Under the pieces are notes generated by a model. It had not been told where the DNA came from, searched no databases, and worked only from the letters and a program-made list of their open reading frames with translations. This document shows, piece after piece, positions 34,677 through 43,378 of a stretch of DNA of 64,000 nucleotides. Where the stretch lies: contig NZ_JARICI010000052.1 in assembly GCF_029257255.1 (NCBI RefSeq), positions 1 through 64,000 of the forward strand, given 5' to 3'. The first letter of the stretch is position 1, and the number at the start of each line of letters is the position of its first letter. The stretch is from Sporosarcina sp. Lineage in GTDB: Bacteria; Bacillota; Bacilli; Bacillales_A; Planococcaceae. The position numbers were made by a program, and so were the translations under genes.

Positions 34677-35936
34677 TTATGCCTTTGCAGAAGGAGCATC
34701 TGTTTTTTCTTCATACTCACCAGAACGGATAACTCCCGCTTCACGATCCTGCTTTTCCAACTTCAACGCAGTCGGAACTGAAAGTTTATATGCAATAATG
34801 ATCGCAATGATCCCTGCACTTAATTTACCAAGAATAACCGGTAAAATAATATTCGGCTGGAAGTTCGCCGTGAATGATAGATGATCGCCAAGCAAGAATG
34901 CAGCACAAACTGCGAATGCAATATTGATGACTTTATCTTTTGGACGCATGTATCGAACTAACGAGAACATCGCCAAAATATTGGCTACAGTGGCAAGAAG
35001 ACCCGCACTACCTTCAGGAGATAGTCCAATCTTTTTACCAAGTGCTTCTAGAGGGCCTGCCAAATACTTACGAATCAAATAAATCATCGGGAAGGCCCCC
35101 GCTAACATAATTCCTATATATCCAGCCGTTTCAAGCGCACGGAACTGGTCGGCCTCATCAGCCATAATCGGATCAAAGCCCCAGATACCGAAGATCTTAG
35201 TGAAAATGCCTGTAAAGATTTCTACAATGGAGAACACTAACACAAGCTTAATGGCCGCGTCCATCACTCGTCCGAAAATCATAAATCCATTAATCATCAT
35301 CCCCGGTAAGAACTTCAACCCCAAGGCTATTAAGACAACGAAGATTAATAGAGGCAATAAATTGATAAAAATCTGTAAATAACTAATAGCAAACTCGTAG
35401 TTAGATGTAGCCGTCGTGCTGATCACGTCACGCACATCCGTATTAAAAATAACGACTAAAACAGATGCAATAAATGCGCCAATCGGGATCGTTAGTACGC
35501 CTGACATAATACCAAGCGCCATGTACTTATGGTCTCGCTTGTCTAACATGGCAAGTCCCATAGGAATGGAGAATACAATGGTAGCACCGGACATAAATCC
35601 GACGATCAGAGCCATAACCCATCCTTCATTTGTTACTTTTAACGCTTCTGCCAACTGATAGCCACCCATATCGGATGCCAAAATTGTTGTAGCAGCAATC
35701 GCTGGATCTGCACCGATTGTATTAAAAACCGGTCCAATAAATTTACTGATAAACCACGTCAAATACGGTATGGACGCCATGATACCTGCTGCTGGAACAA
35801 AGATATGTCCTACTGTGTGTATACCCGCCATGAATTCCTTACCTAGTCCTTCGTCCGCGTTTTTAATTGATGCAAACGCCCCTGCGATCGCACAGGCCAT
35901 AATAATATATACGATTACCGTACCTATCATTTCCAT
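34677..35936 (-). CDS. eutH: Ethanolamine transporter EutH
   Basis: A 419-residue permease with about ten to eleven membrane helices and typical EutH segments: GKEFMAGIHTVGHIFVPAAG, AATTILASDMGGYQLAEAL and FLLGDHLSFTANFQP. It imports ethanolamine, most important when the external pH is low and diffusion is slow. The start has AAAGGGG upstream. It is the first gene after eutV and heads the eutH-eutS-eutP run. Confidence 0.95.
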   Translation of the reverse strand: MEMIGTVIVYIIMACAIAGAFASIKNADEGLGKEFMAGIHTVGHIFVPAAGIMASIPYLTWFISKFIGPVFNTIGADPAIAATTILASDMGGYQLAEALKVTNEGWVMALIVGFMSGATIVFSIPMGLAMLDKRDHKYMALGIMSGVLTIPIGAFIASVLVVIFNTDVRDVISTTATSNYEFAISYLQIFINLLPLLIFVVLIALGLKFLPGMMINGFMIFGRVMDAAIKLVLVFSIVEIFTGIFTKIFGIWGFDPIMADEADQFRALETAGYIGIMLAGAFPMIYLIRKYLAGPLEALGKKIGLSPEGSAGLLATVANILAMFSLVRYMRPKDKVINIAFAVCAAFLLGDHLSFTANFQPNIILPVILGKLSAGIIAIIIAYKLSVPTALKLEKQDREAGVIRSGEYEEKTDAPSAKA

Positions 35937-36049
35937 ATAGGCTATCCCCTTTTATGATTATATTTTGTTACTGTTTTCATCACCAAAACTAACAAACCAC
36001 CACCTTTTTATTGGATTAATCGACAAATAATAGGTTAAAAAGAAAACGA

Positions 36050-36085
36050 AAAGACGCTTAAAGAATGTAGCTCTTTAAGCGCCTT
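36050..36085 (-). terminator. Terminator or attenuator between eutV and eutH
   Basis: On the minus strand AGGCGCTTAAAG pairs with CTTTAAGCGTCT around a nine-base loop, followed by TTTCGTTTTCTTTTT. It starts 14 bases after the eutV stop and lies about 115 bases before eutH. In known EutVW systems such leaders are antitermination targets, but the characteristic twin hairpins were not evident here. Confidence 0.8.
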
Positions 36086-36098
36086 TGCTTATCTCTAT

Positions 36099-36668
36099 TT
36101 ACTTGTTCAAATTAATAATCTCATAGGCCAGTGACTCCATTGTCATTTGCCGCGACATACTCGTATCCCGCATCTGTTTGAACGCCTGCTGTTCGGTTAA
36201 CTTCTCAGCGTCCATTAACATACCTTTTGCCCGCTCTATGATTTTTCGTTTTTCGACTTCCTGTTTTGCCTGCCGGACACTTTCCTTCAGCCGCTTCGCT
36301 TTATCTGATTGATGAAGCGCAACCTCTACAGCTGGAATTAAATTGGATTCCAATATAGGTTTAACCAAATAACCTACTATATTATCCTGCTGTGCTTTTT
36401 CCACAAATTCCTTTTGACTGTATGCGGTTAGAATTAATATTGGTAAATCCAGCTGCTCTCCGATAATACGACTTGCCTTCAACCCGTTCACCTTTGGCAT
36501 CTTGATATCCATTAATATTAAATCCGGTTTATGCAGAAAAGCCAGTTCAATGGCCCTGTCTCCGTCCCCAGCTTCCCCCACCACTTCATAGCCATGGTCT
36601 TGCAAGGTCATTTTCAGGTCCATTCGAATAATCGATTCATCTTCCGCTATGACAATCCGTTTACTCAC
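36099..36668 (-). CDS. eutV: Response regulator EutV with ANTAR RNA-binding domain
   Basis: A 189-residue antiterminator. The receiver domain has KRIVIAEDESIIRMDL and phospho-acceptor Asp in LILMDIKMPKVNG. The C-terminal ANTAR domain (KIIERAKGMLMDAEKLTEQQ then AFKQMRDTSM) is a three-helix RNA binder. When phosphorylated by EutW, EutV dimers bind twin hairpins and prevent formation of terminators in eut leaders. The GTG at 36668 is chosen because GGAGGTGG lies about ten bases upstream; the ATG at 36689 precedes that site. It overlaps the eutW stop by eight bases. Confidence 0.94.
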   Translation of the reverse strand: MSKRIVIAEDESIIRMDLKMTLQDHGYEVVGEAGDGDRAIELAFLHKPDLILMDIKMPKVNGLKASRIIGEQLDLPILILTAYSQKEFVEKAQQDNIVGYLVKPILESNLIPAVEVALHQSDKAKRLKESVRQAKQEVEKRKIIERAKGMLMDAEKLTEQQAFKQMRDTSMSRQMTMESLAYEIINLNK

Positions 36669-38091
36669 CAAAGATTTCCACCTCCGCACCTATTGGAAAA
36701 ATGATCAGTGCATGAGTTCCAATGTCTCTAGGCACGTACAGGAATTCACCATTTAGGTCATTGATCACAAGGTTATGGATGATTTCCGTCCCTAATGAAG
36801 TCTGAGGATCCTTCATTCCAACGCCGTTGTCGGAAACGTGAAGTTCTACAAAATCATTAACTACGGTAAATTCTACATCAATAATCCCTTGTTCTCTACC
36901 TCGGAACGCATGTTTCAAGGAATTCTGTATGAGCTCGTTGATAATCAGCGCGATTGAAACCGCTTTCTTAGATGTTGTTATTATTTTATTGCCATTCGGC
37001 TCAATAATCAAGTCTACTTTTAAATTATATTCATTTAATACCATAGTAGAACAGATTTTTCTCGTTAAATTAATAATGTTTACGTCATCATCGTCCGCAT
37101 GTTCCTTTGCAAGAATAATTTCATAAACAGAAGAAATACTATAAATTCTGTTCAGTGTTTCTTCAAATGCTGCGCGGCTTTCAGCTGTTACGCCATTGCG
37201 CATTTGCAGCCGAAGCAAGCTTGCCACTGTCTGAAGATTATTTTTGACACGATGATGAATTTCTTTTATGACAACTGACTTCATCATCAATTCTTTTTCT
37301 TTCGTTCGAAGTTCGGTGATATCCTGAACAATGAGCAAGGTCTCTTGAGATTTATTTTTATCACGCATTTTTATTTTTTTCACAATGAGACTTTTACGCT
37401 CAATAGTCATTTCAAATACAAATACATCTTCCTTCTGCTCGTAAACCGGCAGTAAAAACGGCAGCATTTCCAATAAATTGCGATTAAGCACATCGTCATG
37501 GTTACTCAATTCAGATATCAGTTTCAAACCAGATGGGTTGGCATAAACAAGCCGATTGGATGCGTCTGTTAAGATTAGCATCTCCATCAATAAGTCTGAA
37601 ACTACACCCAGTCCGGAATTAGTCAGCTGATCCTCTGCAGTTTCTGTGATGACCGAAAATTTCTGCAGCGGTTGATCAGAAAATGAGGATGAAATTTCTT
37701 TTTCTTGAATCAGCACTCCAATCACCTGATGACATGTATTCTTGATTGGCACCACGGTCTGATCGACAACGATTCCTTCCTGTGTCACCGCATGGCGTAT
37801 AATGGACTTTTTTCCATTCCGATACGAATAAAACACACCCGGCTCAAATGATTCAAAAACAATTTTACCTATAACCGAATTATCATACAGCGGCTTGCAG
37901 CCTATAGGAAATGCCTCTGCTACAACTATCGCTTGATTATGTGGCTTTAATTTGCAGTCTATAAACATATAATCCCCAGATAAATCTGCATAGGTCTGCA
38001 GACTAAATGCTAATTCCTGTAGAATCTTTATATCTTTATCAGTCAACTCTGTATGCTGCTTACACAGTTGTTCCACTGTTGCCTTAACCAA
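36661..38091 (-). CDS. eutW: Sensor histidine kinase EutW
   Basis: A 476-residue soluble histidine kinase. The N-terminal half (to about residue 165) has the GAF-like sensor seen in EutW proteins, then a PAS-like segment (LLMEMLILTDASNRLVYANP), then the HisKA_2 dimerisation motif IKEIHHRVKNNLQTVASLL with the phospho-His, and a HATPase domain (ELIQNSLKHAFRG, VSDNGVGM). It responds to ethanolamine in related organisms and phosphorylates EutV. The start is a TTG with GAGGT upstream, which a short hairpin (CCTCG/CGAGG) may partly hide. Confidence 0.93.
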   Translation of the reverse strand: MVKATVEQLCKQHTELTDKDIKILQELAFSLQTYADLSGDYMFIDCKLKPHNQAIVVAEAFPIGCKPLYDNSVIGKIVFESFEPGVFYSYRNGKKSIIRHAVTQEGIVVDQTVVPIKNTCHQVIGVLIQEKEISSSFSDQPLQKFSVITETAEDQLTNSGLGVVSDLLMEMLILTDASNRLVYANPSGLKLISELSNHDDVLNRNLLEMLPFLLPVYEQKEDVFVFEMTIERKSLIVKKIKMRDKNKSQETLLIVQDITELRTKEKELMMKSVVIKEIHHRVKNNLQTVASLLRLQMRNGVTAESRAAFEETLNRIYSISSVYEIILAKEHADDDDVNIINLTRKICSTMVLNEYNLKVDLIIEPNGNKIITTSKKAVSIALIINELIQNSLKHAFRGREQGIIDVEFTVVNDFVELHVSDNGVGMKDPQTSLGTEIIHNLVINDLNGEFLYVPRDIGTHALIIFPIGAEVEIFGE

Positions 38092-38143
38092 CCTACCACG
38101 ACCTCGCTTCGAGGAAATACTACTTCCCCCAGTTTGTAAAATC

Positions 38144-38172
38144 AGTATAGTGCTGATTTTTTGTCAGGTCAA
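38144..38172 (-). promoter_or_regulatory. Sigma-A promoter of eutWV
   Basis: On the minus strand TTGACC is followed after 17 bases by TATACT, a very good sigma-A promoter. It overlaps the last bases of the upstream hydrolase gene and gives a leader of about 45 bases before the eutW TTG. This fits low constitutive expression of the sensor pair. Confidence 0.75.
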
Positions 38173-39140
38173 TCCTTCAAGGTAGATAGATTAGCTTGCA
38201 AAAAGTCTGAAACCACTGCTTTATAACCATCCTCATCCATCACAAACGCTTCGCCGTGATTGGCACCATCCACTAAAAATAGCTCCGCCTCACTTTTCGT
38301 CTCTTCATATAATTCCTTCGTCATATCGGTCGGCACAAATGTATCTGCCTTGCCGTGAATATACAGGATCGGGACCTCGGTTTTTTTGACTTCATTCAGC
38401 GCATTCGCTTCTTTCAATGAATAACCGGCCTTCGCTTTCGTCAGTAAACTCATATTATCGAGCAGTGGATACGCCGGCAAATGAAACATGCGATTCATCT
38501 GATAAGCAAAGAGCTGATAAACGGATTGATACGGGCTATCTGCTACAATTGCTTTCACTTGTTTTGGCAGCTCGTCTCCACCGCTAGCCATCAAAACTGT
38601 CGCTGCACCCATAGAAAGTCCGTGATATACCACTTCCGTCTTCGCACCAAGTTTCTCTTCCAACAAGTTTGTCCAATCGATTAAATCCAGGCGATCAGGC
38701 CAGCCAAAGCCATAATAATCACCGCCGCTTCTGCCATGTCCCCGTGCGTTCGGCATAAAAATATTAAATCCCAGTTCTTCATAATAATACCGCCCATACA
38801 GCCCCATCTGTTTTGCATGACCCAGGTAGCCATGCGTCAGGATCACCAGCTTATCGGACGGCTGTTTTGCCGGCAGATAGTAGCCCATCAGTTCGAGACC
38901 GTCTCTGGATGTCAGCTTCATTTCTTCGTATTCTTGTTCTTCCACCCACAGCCTCCAGTCACCGTTCAGAAATACTTCCATCGTTTCAGCAGACACTTTG
39001 AGATCCGCATTTCCTGTTAGAAAATCCTTTGGCCCCCGCTTGATTGCCAAATTATAAAAGAAGAAACTGCCTGCTATTTGAAAGACTATAAAGAAAGCAA
39101 TAATAAAAACCAGTAACTTCTTCCAGCCCATTTTTCTCAT
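38169..39140 (-). CDS. Membrane-anchored alpha/beta hydrolase (first paralogue)
   Basis: A 323-residue alpha/beta hydrolase with an N-terminal membrane helix (LLVFIIAFFIVFQIAGSFFF) and the nucleophile elbow GLSMGA. The Asp (GKADTFVP) and His (GANHGEAF) complete the triad. It resembles the YqkD/YfhR-like family of extracytoplasmic or membrane-tethered hydrolases; the substrate is unknown. The ATG at 39140 has GAGGG eight bases upstream. A close paralogue lies divergently at 39566 with the same GHGxSGGDYxGFGWxDRLD block. Confidence 0.85.
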   Translation of the reverse strand: MRKMGWKKLLVFIIAFFIVFQIAGSFFFYNLAIKRGPKDFLTGNADLKVSAETMEVFLNGDWRLWVEEQEYEEMKLTSRDGLELMGYYLPAKQPSDKLVILTHGYLGHAKQMGLYGRYYYEELGFNIFMPNARGHGRSGGDYYGFGWPDRLDLIDWTNLLEEKLGAKTEVVYHGLSMGAATVLMASGGDELPKQVKAIVADSPYQSVYQLFAYQMNRMFHLPAYPLLDNMSLLTKAKAGYSLKEANALNEVKKTEVPILYIHGKADTFVPTDMTKELYEETKSEAELFLVDGANHGEAFVMDEDGYKAVVSDFLQANLSTLKD

Positions 39141-39224
39141 ATTCATTTCCCTCGTTTTCTCTGTATGAACACTTTTACTTATTATACAATGAAAACCAAG
39201 TTTTGTTTATGACAATTTCACGAG

Positions 39225-39262
39225 AAAAGCCCCAACAGATAAAAACATCTGTTGGGGCTTTT
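39225..39262. terminator. Terminator after the 47-residue gene
   Basis: AAAAGCCCCAACAGAT and ATCTGTTGGGGCTTTT form a perfect 16-base stem with a six-base loop and T runs on both sides. It separates the small gene at 39271 from the hydrolase gene downstream. Confidence 0.9.
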
Positions 39263-39270
39263 GGTTAGGA

Positions 39271-39414
39271 TTACTTATTCGGGTTCTGACTGCTGTCTTG
39301 CTCAGTCGCTTTGTCTGCCTTCTTAAAGTCTTTTGCGTATAAGACTTCCTGGGTAGATGAAAGGCCGTTGTTTTTATCTGTCAGTGTTTTGTGCGGCTGT
39401 TTATTTTCGCTCAT
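39271..39414 (-). CDS. Small hydrophilic protein, 47 residues
   Basis: An ATG at 39414 with AAGGAGTG upstream and a perfect terminator just after the stop. The product is charged and soluble (MSENKQPHKTL, QEVLYAKDFKKADKA), with no membrane segment or Cys. The good signals on both sides support a real gene. I do not recognise the family. It lies between two divergent hydrolase paralogues. Confidence 0.65.
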   Translation of the reverse strand: MSENKQPHKTLTDKNNGLSSTQEVLYAKDFKKADKATEQDSSQNPNK

Positions 39415-39565
39415 GTATCAACACTCCTTTCTGTCTTATTTACAGTCTTCCACGGATCGTAAAAATTAAACACAGGCAGACAGTCGGCGTTAATTCCTAA
39501 TATTTACTCTTCATTCAAAGTACACTACTATGAAGATAGGAAACTAGCATACAAGGGGTGTCAAA

Positions 39566-40516
39566 ATGAAGAAAAAAATAGGAATATCGATTGCAGCACT
39601 GCTTGCGGTCATCGTAGTTGCGCTGGTGCTGGCAGGAAACTACTTCTACAATCAAGCAGTCAAGCGCGGCACTGAAGTTGTTTTACATACAGAGTCCACT
39701 TCCATCAACGCGCTTGCCAGTGAAGAAGATCAGCAGCATTTGCAGGCGGCAAAAGACTGGTTTTCCAAGCAGGAACGAGAAGTAGTTGATTTCGAGACCA
39801 AAGAAGGAATCGAAGTAAAAGCACAATTCATTGCACAGGAGCAACCACAGGGCAAAGGTGTCATTTTAGCGCATGGTTTCCGCAATACAGGTGAAGATAT
39901 GGGAAAGCTTGCAAAATTCTATTATGATCAGGGTTTTGACGTGCTACTGCCTGATTCACGAGGTCACGGGGAAAGCGGCGGTGACTACATTGGTTTTGGC
40001 TGGCATGACCGGCTGGATTATAAAAGATGGATTGATTTCTTAACTTATTACGGGGATAAGCAGATTATCCTGCACGGTAATTCGATGGGTGCCGCCGCTG
40101 TGCTTATGACAAGCGGTGAAGAGCTGCCTGACAATGTAAAAGGAATTATTGCGGACAGTTCGTACAGCAGTGTCAAAGAGGAACTGGCGCATCAGCTGAA
40201 ACATATTTACAATCTGCCCGCATTTCCATTGCTGAATGTAACGAGTATGGTGACCAAAATCCGTGCAGGTTATACATTTGAAGAAGCATCTGTTGTCGAT
40301 CAGGTGAAGAAAAACACACGTCCATTATTAATTATTCACGGTGACGCAGATGACTTGGTTCCAACTAAAATGGCGCAGCAAATTTATGACGCAGCGGGCG
40401 GCGAAAAGGAATTGTGGATTGTGACCGATGCCGGACACACGAAAGCATACGATAACATCACGATGGAGTACGAAGAGCATGTACAAAATTTCTTGGAAGA
40501 AATATTGGCGGAATAG
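39566..40516 (+). CDS. Membrane-anchored alpha/beta hydrolase (second paralogue)
   Basis: A 316-residue protein with an N-terminal membrane helix (ISIAALLAVIVVALVLAGNY) and an alpha/beta hydrolase domain. The nucleophile is in HGNSMGAAAV, the Asp in HGDADDLVP and the His in DAGHTKAY. It is clearly related to the product of 38169-39140 (shared GHGESGGDYIGFGWHDRLD), pointing to an old local duplication. AAGGGGTG precedes the ATG. Substrate unknown. Confidence 0.86.
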   Translation: MKKKIGISIAALLAVIVVALVLAGNYFYNQAVKRGTEVVLHTESTSINALASEEDQQHLQAAKDWFSKQEREVVDFETKEGIEVKAQFIAQEQPQGKGVILAHGFRNTGEDMGKLAKFYYDQGFDVLLPDSRGHGESGGDYIGFGWHDRLDYKRWIDFLTYYGDKQIILHGNSMGAAAVLMTSGEELPDNVKGIIADSSYSSVKEELAHQLKHIYNLPAFPLLNVTSMVTKIRAGYTFEEASVVDQVKKNTRPLLIIHGDADDLVPTKMAQQIYDAAGGEKELWIVTDAGHTKAYDNITMEYEEHVQNFLEEILAE

Positions 40517-40578
40517 AGGCAAGATCTTCTGCTTTTCACTAAAAACCACGTATACTGACTGCATAAGGAGCTGATCAT

Positions 40579-40968
40579 ATGCAATTTCACATGACAGAAC
40601 ACGGTTTTGATACCGAAACAGAATTTGGCACATTACACATTGCCTCCAATGAAGAAAAAGGATTTCGTCCCTACCAGCTGATGGTCGCATCCATTGCAGC
40701 TTGCGGAGGCGGCGTCATGCGAAAGATACTCGATAAAATGCGCATGCCCGCTGACGATATCGCGATTGAAGTAAAAGAAGTCGTACGTTCAGACGATGAT
40801 GCAAGCCGGATTATGAAAATTCACCTCCATTTCACTGTCATCGGCTCTGACATTACGGAAGAAAAAATGCCAAGAATTATGAATCTTACTGAGAAAAACT
40901 GTTCCATGCTGCAGTCAGTGATGGGCTGTATTGATGTTGAAAAGACATATGAGATTAGCAGTAAGTAA
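40579..40968 (+). CDS. OsmC family protein
   Basis: A 129-residue OsmC/Ohr-fold protein. The two reactive cysteines are Cys42 (IAACGGGVM) and Cys108 (EKNCSML), at the family positions for reducing organic hydroperoxides with help from a dihydrolipoyl donor. It is of the YhfA-like branch rather than classical Ohr. AAGGAGCTG lies upstream. It follows the hydrolase gene by 62 bases on the same strand and ends at a terminator. Confidence 0.85.
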   Translation: MQFHMTEHGFDTETEFGTLHIASNEEKGFRPYQLMVASIAACGGGVMRKILDKMRMPADDIAIEVKEVVRSDDDASRIMKIHLHFTVIGSDITEEKMPRIMNLTEKNCSMLQSVMGCIDVEKTYEISSK

Positions 40969-40970
40969 GA

Positions 40971-41007
40971 AAAACGGCGTGCCTGGATAATCCGGGTACG
41001 CCGTTTT
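40971..41007. terminator. Terminator between osmC-like gene and converging gene
   Basis: AAAACGGCGTGCC pairs with GGGTACGCCGTTTT around a short loop, with A and T tracts on both sides. It lies between two converging genes and can serve both. Confidence 0.85.
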
Positions 41008-41018
41008 ACATTATAATT

Positions 41019-41405
41019 TTATTTTTTCAAAGGCAATAAAGGCTGTTCTTCTTTATAGCGGGAGTACGACCAGCCTCCCAATGAAACATTTGTACAAGCC
41101 TCATCTTCACAATAAAACGTATAGGTTTGCTGATCAGTAGAAACATGCACCTCATAATGAACGACAGATGAAGGATCAGCGACATTAAAACGGTTGACGC
41201 GCTGGGTAATAGAATGGACTGTTTCTTTTTTTGCTATGTTTTGATACTCTTCATTCTGCAGCATCATCACTGTCATTTCCCCCAAAATTTCTTGATCATC
41301 TATATCCGTACTGTACGTGCTTTTCAGAAAACCTGATATCCCAAGATACACATTCAGCCCCAGGCTGACAACTAACAAGATGGCCAGCAACGGTTTCTTC
41401 TTCAT
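41019..41405 (-). CDS. Exported or membrane-anchored protein of unknown function
   Basis: A 128-residue protein with an N-terminal signal or anchor (LLAILLVVSLGLNVYLGI). The rest is soluble and contains two close cysteines (FYCEDEACTN) that may form a disulfide outside the cell. I do not recognise the family. It is the last of four minus-strand genes (XRE regulator, PstS-like protein, three-helix protein, this one) with small gaps, so it probably belongs to that operon. Confidence 0.7.
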   Translation of the reverse strand: MKKKPLLAILLVVSLGLNVYLGISGFLKSTYSTDIDDQEILGEMTVMMLQNEEYQNIAKKETVHSITQRVNRFNVADPSSVVHYEVHVSTDQQTYTFYCEDEACTNVSLGGWSYSRYKEEQPLLPLKK

Positions 41406-41435
41406 CTCCAGTACCTCATTTCATACGCTATCGTC

Positions 41436-41735
41436 CTATCCCCACCACATAACCGTTGCCAAAAAGGAAAACATCGAAACCGGCACAGCAATGATAACGA
41501 TGACTAAGAAAACACCTGTCATTTTCCATACATTCATCTGGTTATTCTTTAGCCATACAAACGCAAAAATATAGCTGACCGTATATAAAATCATGCTGAT
41601 TACGGTGCAGGCGGTCAGATAATACAGGGCCTTCATTGGTTCGTCCGTCAAAAACCGGGCAATCCACTGACCGTATACCCCTAAAACAGTGGCTGTCAGC
41701 ATGCAGACGGCGATCGAAATCCCACTTTTCGTCAT
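41436..41735 (-). CDS. Small three-helix membrane protein
   Basis: A 99-residue protein with three predicted membrane helices (SIAVCMLTATVLGVYGQWI, LTACTVISMILYTVSYIFAF and VFLVIVIIAVPVSMFSFLAT). The ATG at 41735 overlaps the stop of the PstS-like gene by four bases, the basis for this start. Translational coupling suggests that it works with the PstS-like protein. Function unknown. Confidence 0.72.
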   Translation of the reverse strand: MTKSGISIAVCMLTATVLGVYGQWIARFLTDEPMKALYYLTACTVISMILYTVSYIFAFVWLKNNQMNVWKMTGVFLVIVIIAVPVSMFSFLATVMWWG

Positions 41736-42883
41736 GGCTGCTTCACCGGCACATAGCCAACCTTCTCCACTAATTCCTGACCTTGCGCAGAGACGATCCA
41801 CTCAATGAACCTCTCGACATTCGGATTTTTCGTTCCGGCTGTCACCACATAGAATTCAGATGAAATTGGATATTCATCGGAGCGGATTGTTTCCTTTGTC
41901 GGTTCCACTCCGTCAACTGCCAACAGTTTAATCTGATCATTCCCTACCATCTCCGTTGAGTAATAGCGGAATGTATAGCCGATCGCATTTTTATAATTTC
42001 GATACTTTGATACTTCTTTGATGATGCCGCCCATTCCCTCAGGCACGTTTTCTTCCGGCGCCTCCATAATTGGTATATCTCCCATCAGTCTTTCGAGGGC
42101 TGTTTGACTGCCGCTGTCGGCAGGCCGCTGGAATGCGCGGATCGATTCATCTTTCCCGCCGACTTCTTTCCAGTTCGTAATCTTTCCAGCATAGATATTT
42201 TGAATTTGTTCAAGTTCCAGACTGTTTACCGGATTTTTTTGATTGACAAAGAAAACAAATGCTTCCCTGCCAATAGGCGTTAATTCCAGTTTCAGCCCCT
42301 TTTGCTCAGCCATTCTGATCTGCCAGTCAGATGGACCAAGCGCAACAATCATATCCACGTTTCCATCAATTAAATTTTTGTATGCTTCCGGTGTTTTATT
42401 GACCATTACTTCACTGTCATACGGATTATATTCCTTTTCGGGATAGACTGCCTGAACGAAAGAGGCATACAGCGGATAAAGCGCCGTCGCTCCGTCAACT
42501 CTTGGTAATTGATCCTGAAGCTGCAGTGTCGCTGGTTCGTCTAGCTCAGCAATCTGCGAATCGTCTCCAAACGGTTCATAATAATAAATATCAACTTCTG
42601 CACTCATTGTAGGAATGCTGTCTTTATATGCCTGATAAATCGGCCATACCGATGCACAGACCAAAATTACGGCTGCAGAAATGCCAAATACCTTTTTTCG
42701 CTGTTTCGTATGGAAGGAATGATTGATCATCATTACAATCCAGACATATAAAACAACAAACGCCGCAATCATCAGCGGAATATAATGAAACTGACCGGTA
42801 AACAGCAGATAGAGCAAGCCAAATCCGCCGAAAAATAAAAGCGCAATCAGAAAAACCACAGTAAATATTATTGTTGCTGCCAA
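41732..42883 (-). CDS. Membrane-anchored PstS-like binding protein
   Basis: A 383-residue protein with three N-terminal membrane helices (residues about 1-25, 33-54 and 65-85) followed by a type 2 periplasmic-binding domain of the PstS family. FQRPADSGSQTALERL matches the phosphate-binding Ser/Thr loop, and PIGREAFVFFVNQKNPV and GKITNWKEVGG are typical of PstS. PstS is usually a lipoprotein or secreted, and no PstCAB transporter genes follow, so this looks like a sensor or accessory form. The start is a TTG with AAGGGGAGAG upstream. It is 15 bases after the XRE regulator gene. Confidence 0.8.
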   Translation of the reverse strand: MAATIIFTVVFLIALLFFGGFGLLYLLFTGQFHYIPLMIAAFVVLYVWIVMMINHSFHTKQRKKVFGISAAVILVCASVWPIYQAYKDSIPTMSAEVDIYYYEPFGDDSQIAELDEPATLQLQDQLPRVDGATALYPLYASFVQAVYPEKEYNPYDSEVMVNKTPEAYKNLIDGNVDMIVALGPSDWQIRMAEQKGLKLELTPIGREAFVFFVNQKNPVNSLELEQIQNIYAGKITNWKEVGGKDESIRAFQRPADSGSQTALERLMGDIPIMEAPEENVPEGMGGIIKEVSKYRNYKNAIGYTFRYYSTEMVGNDQIKLLAVDGVEPTKETIRSDEYPISSEFYVVTAGTKNPNVERFIEWIVSAQGQELVEKVGYVPVKQP

Positions 42884-42898
42884 ATCGCTCTCCCCTTC

Positions 42899-43345
42899 CT
42901 ATTTCAACTCACTTAAACGGTGCCTCGCTTCTTCTTCGTCAAATGAACTGTACCAGCGATAATGCTCTTCATCTAAAATACGAAAATGCTGGCTAATTAC
43001 ATTTTGCTGGAGGCGGAACCGGCCATTTTTCTCGATTTCCCGCCACCATACTTTCCCGCCCATCGACTGATCAATCGGCTGGTCTATTCCGTCATGTGCA
43101 ATCGTCTCCAAAACTTCGAGTGGATCGCCGCCTACCGTCGCCTGCAGGACATCACTGTCACGGAACAGCGCGCATACAGCAATGACAGCCGTCCAGCTCG
43201 CTGCTGTCCGACCTTTTTCAATCTGGATCAATGTCTTTTTTGAAAGTCCCAATACATCAGCCATCTTCTGCTGAGAATACTCTTTTTCCAAACGCACAAC
43301 CCTCAGCTTAAGCGATATCAAATCTGTTAATTCTTGCTGATTCAC
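42899..43345 (-). CDS. XRE-family transcriptional regulator
   Basis: A 148-residue protein. Residues about 10-65 form a Cro/CI-type helix-turn-helix (LRVVRLEKEYSQQKMADVLG then LSKKTLIQIEKGRT). The C-terminal 70 residues are unassigned, rich in Trp and charged residues (GGKVWWREIEKNGRF). It starts with GTG after GAGGTGAG. It heads the operon with the PstS-like gene. A perfect palindrome lies 34 bases upstream and is a likely autoregulatory operator, perhaps shared with the divergent transporter gene. Confidence 0.85.
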   Translation of the reverse strand: MNQQELTDLISLKLRVVRLEKEYSQQKMADVLGLSKKTLIQIEKGRTAASWTAVIAVCALFRDSDVLQATVGGDPLEVLETIAHDGIDQPIDQSMGGKVWWREIEKNGRFRLQQNVISQHFRILDEEHYRWYSSFDEEEARHRLSELK

Positions 43346-43378
43346 ACACTCACCTCATGGTTACATTTTATATCTATA

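Noticed and set aside
35937..36049. ANTAR twin-hairpin target before eutH
   Set aside because: Short complementary stretches exist, but none gives two stems with six-base loops bearing A1 and G4.
38101..38168. Terminator in the gap before eutW
   Set aside because: The AAAATCAG/CTGATTTT hairpin is short on the minus strand and coincides with a much better sigma-A promoter.
24257..38172. Cobalamin riboswitch inside the eut locus
   Set aside because: The B12-box AGCCAGGAGACCTGCC was not found here. The only clear cobalamin riboswitch in the window is at 19972-20130.
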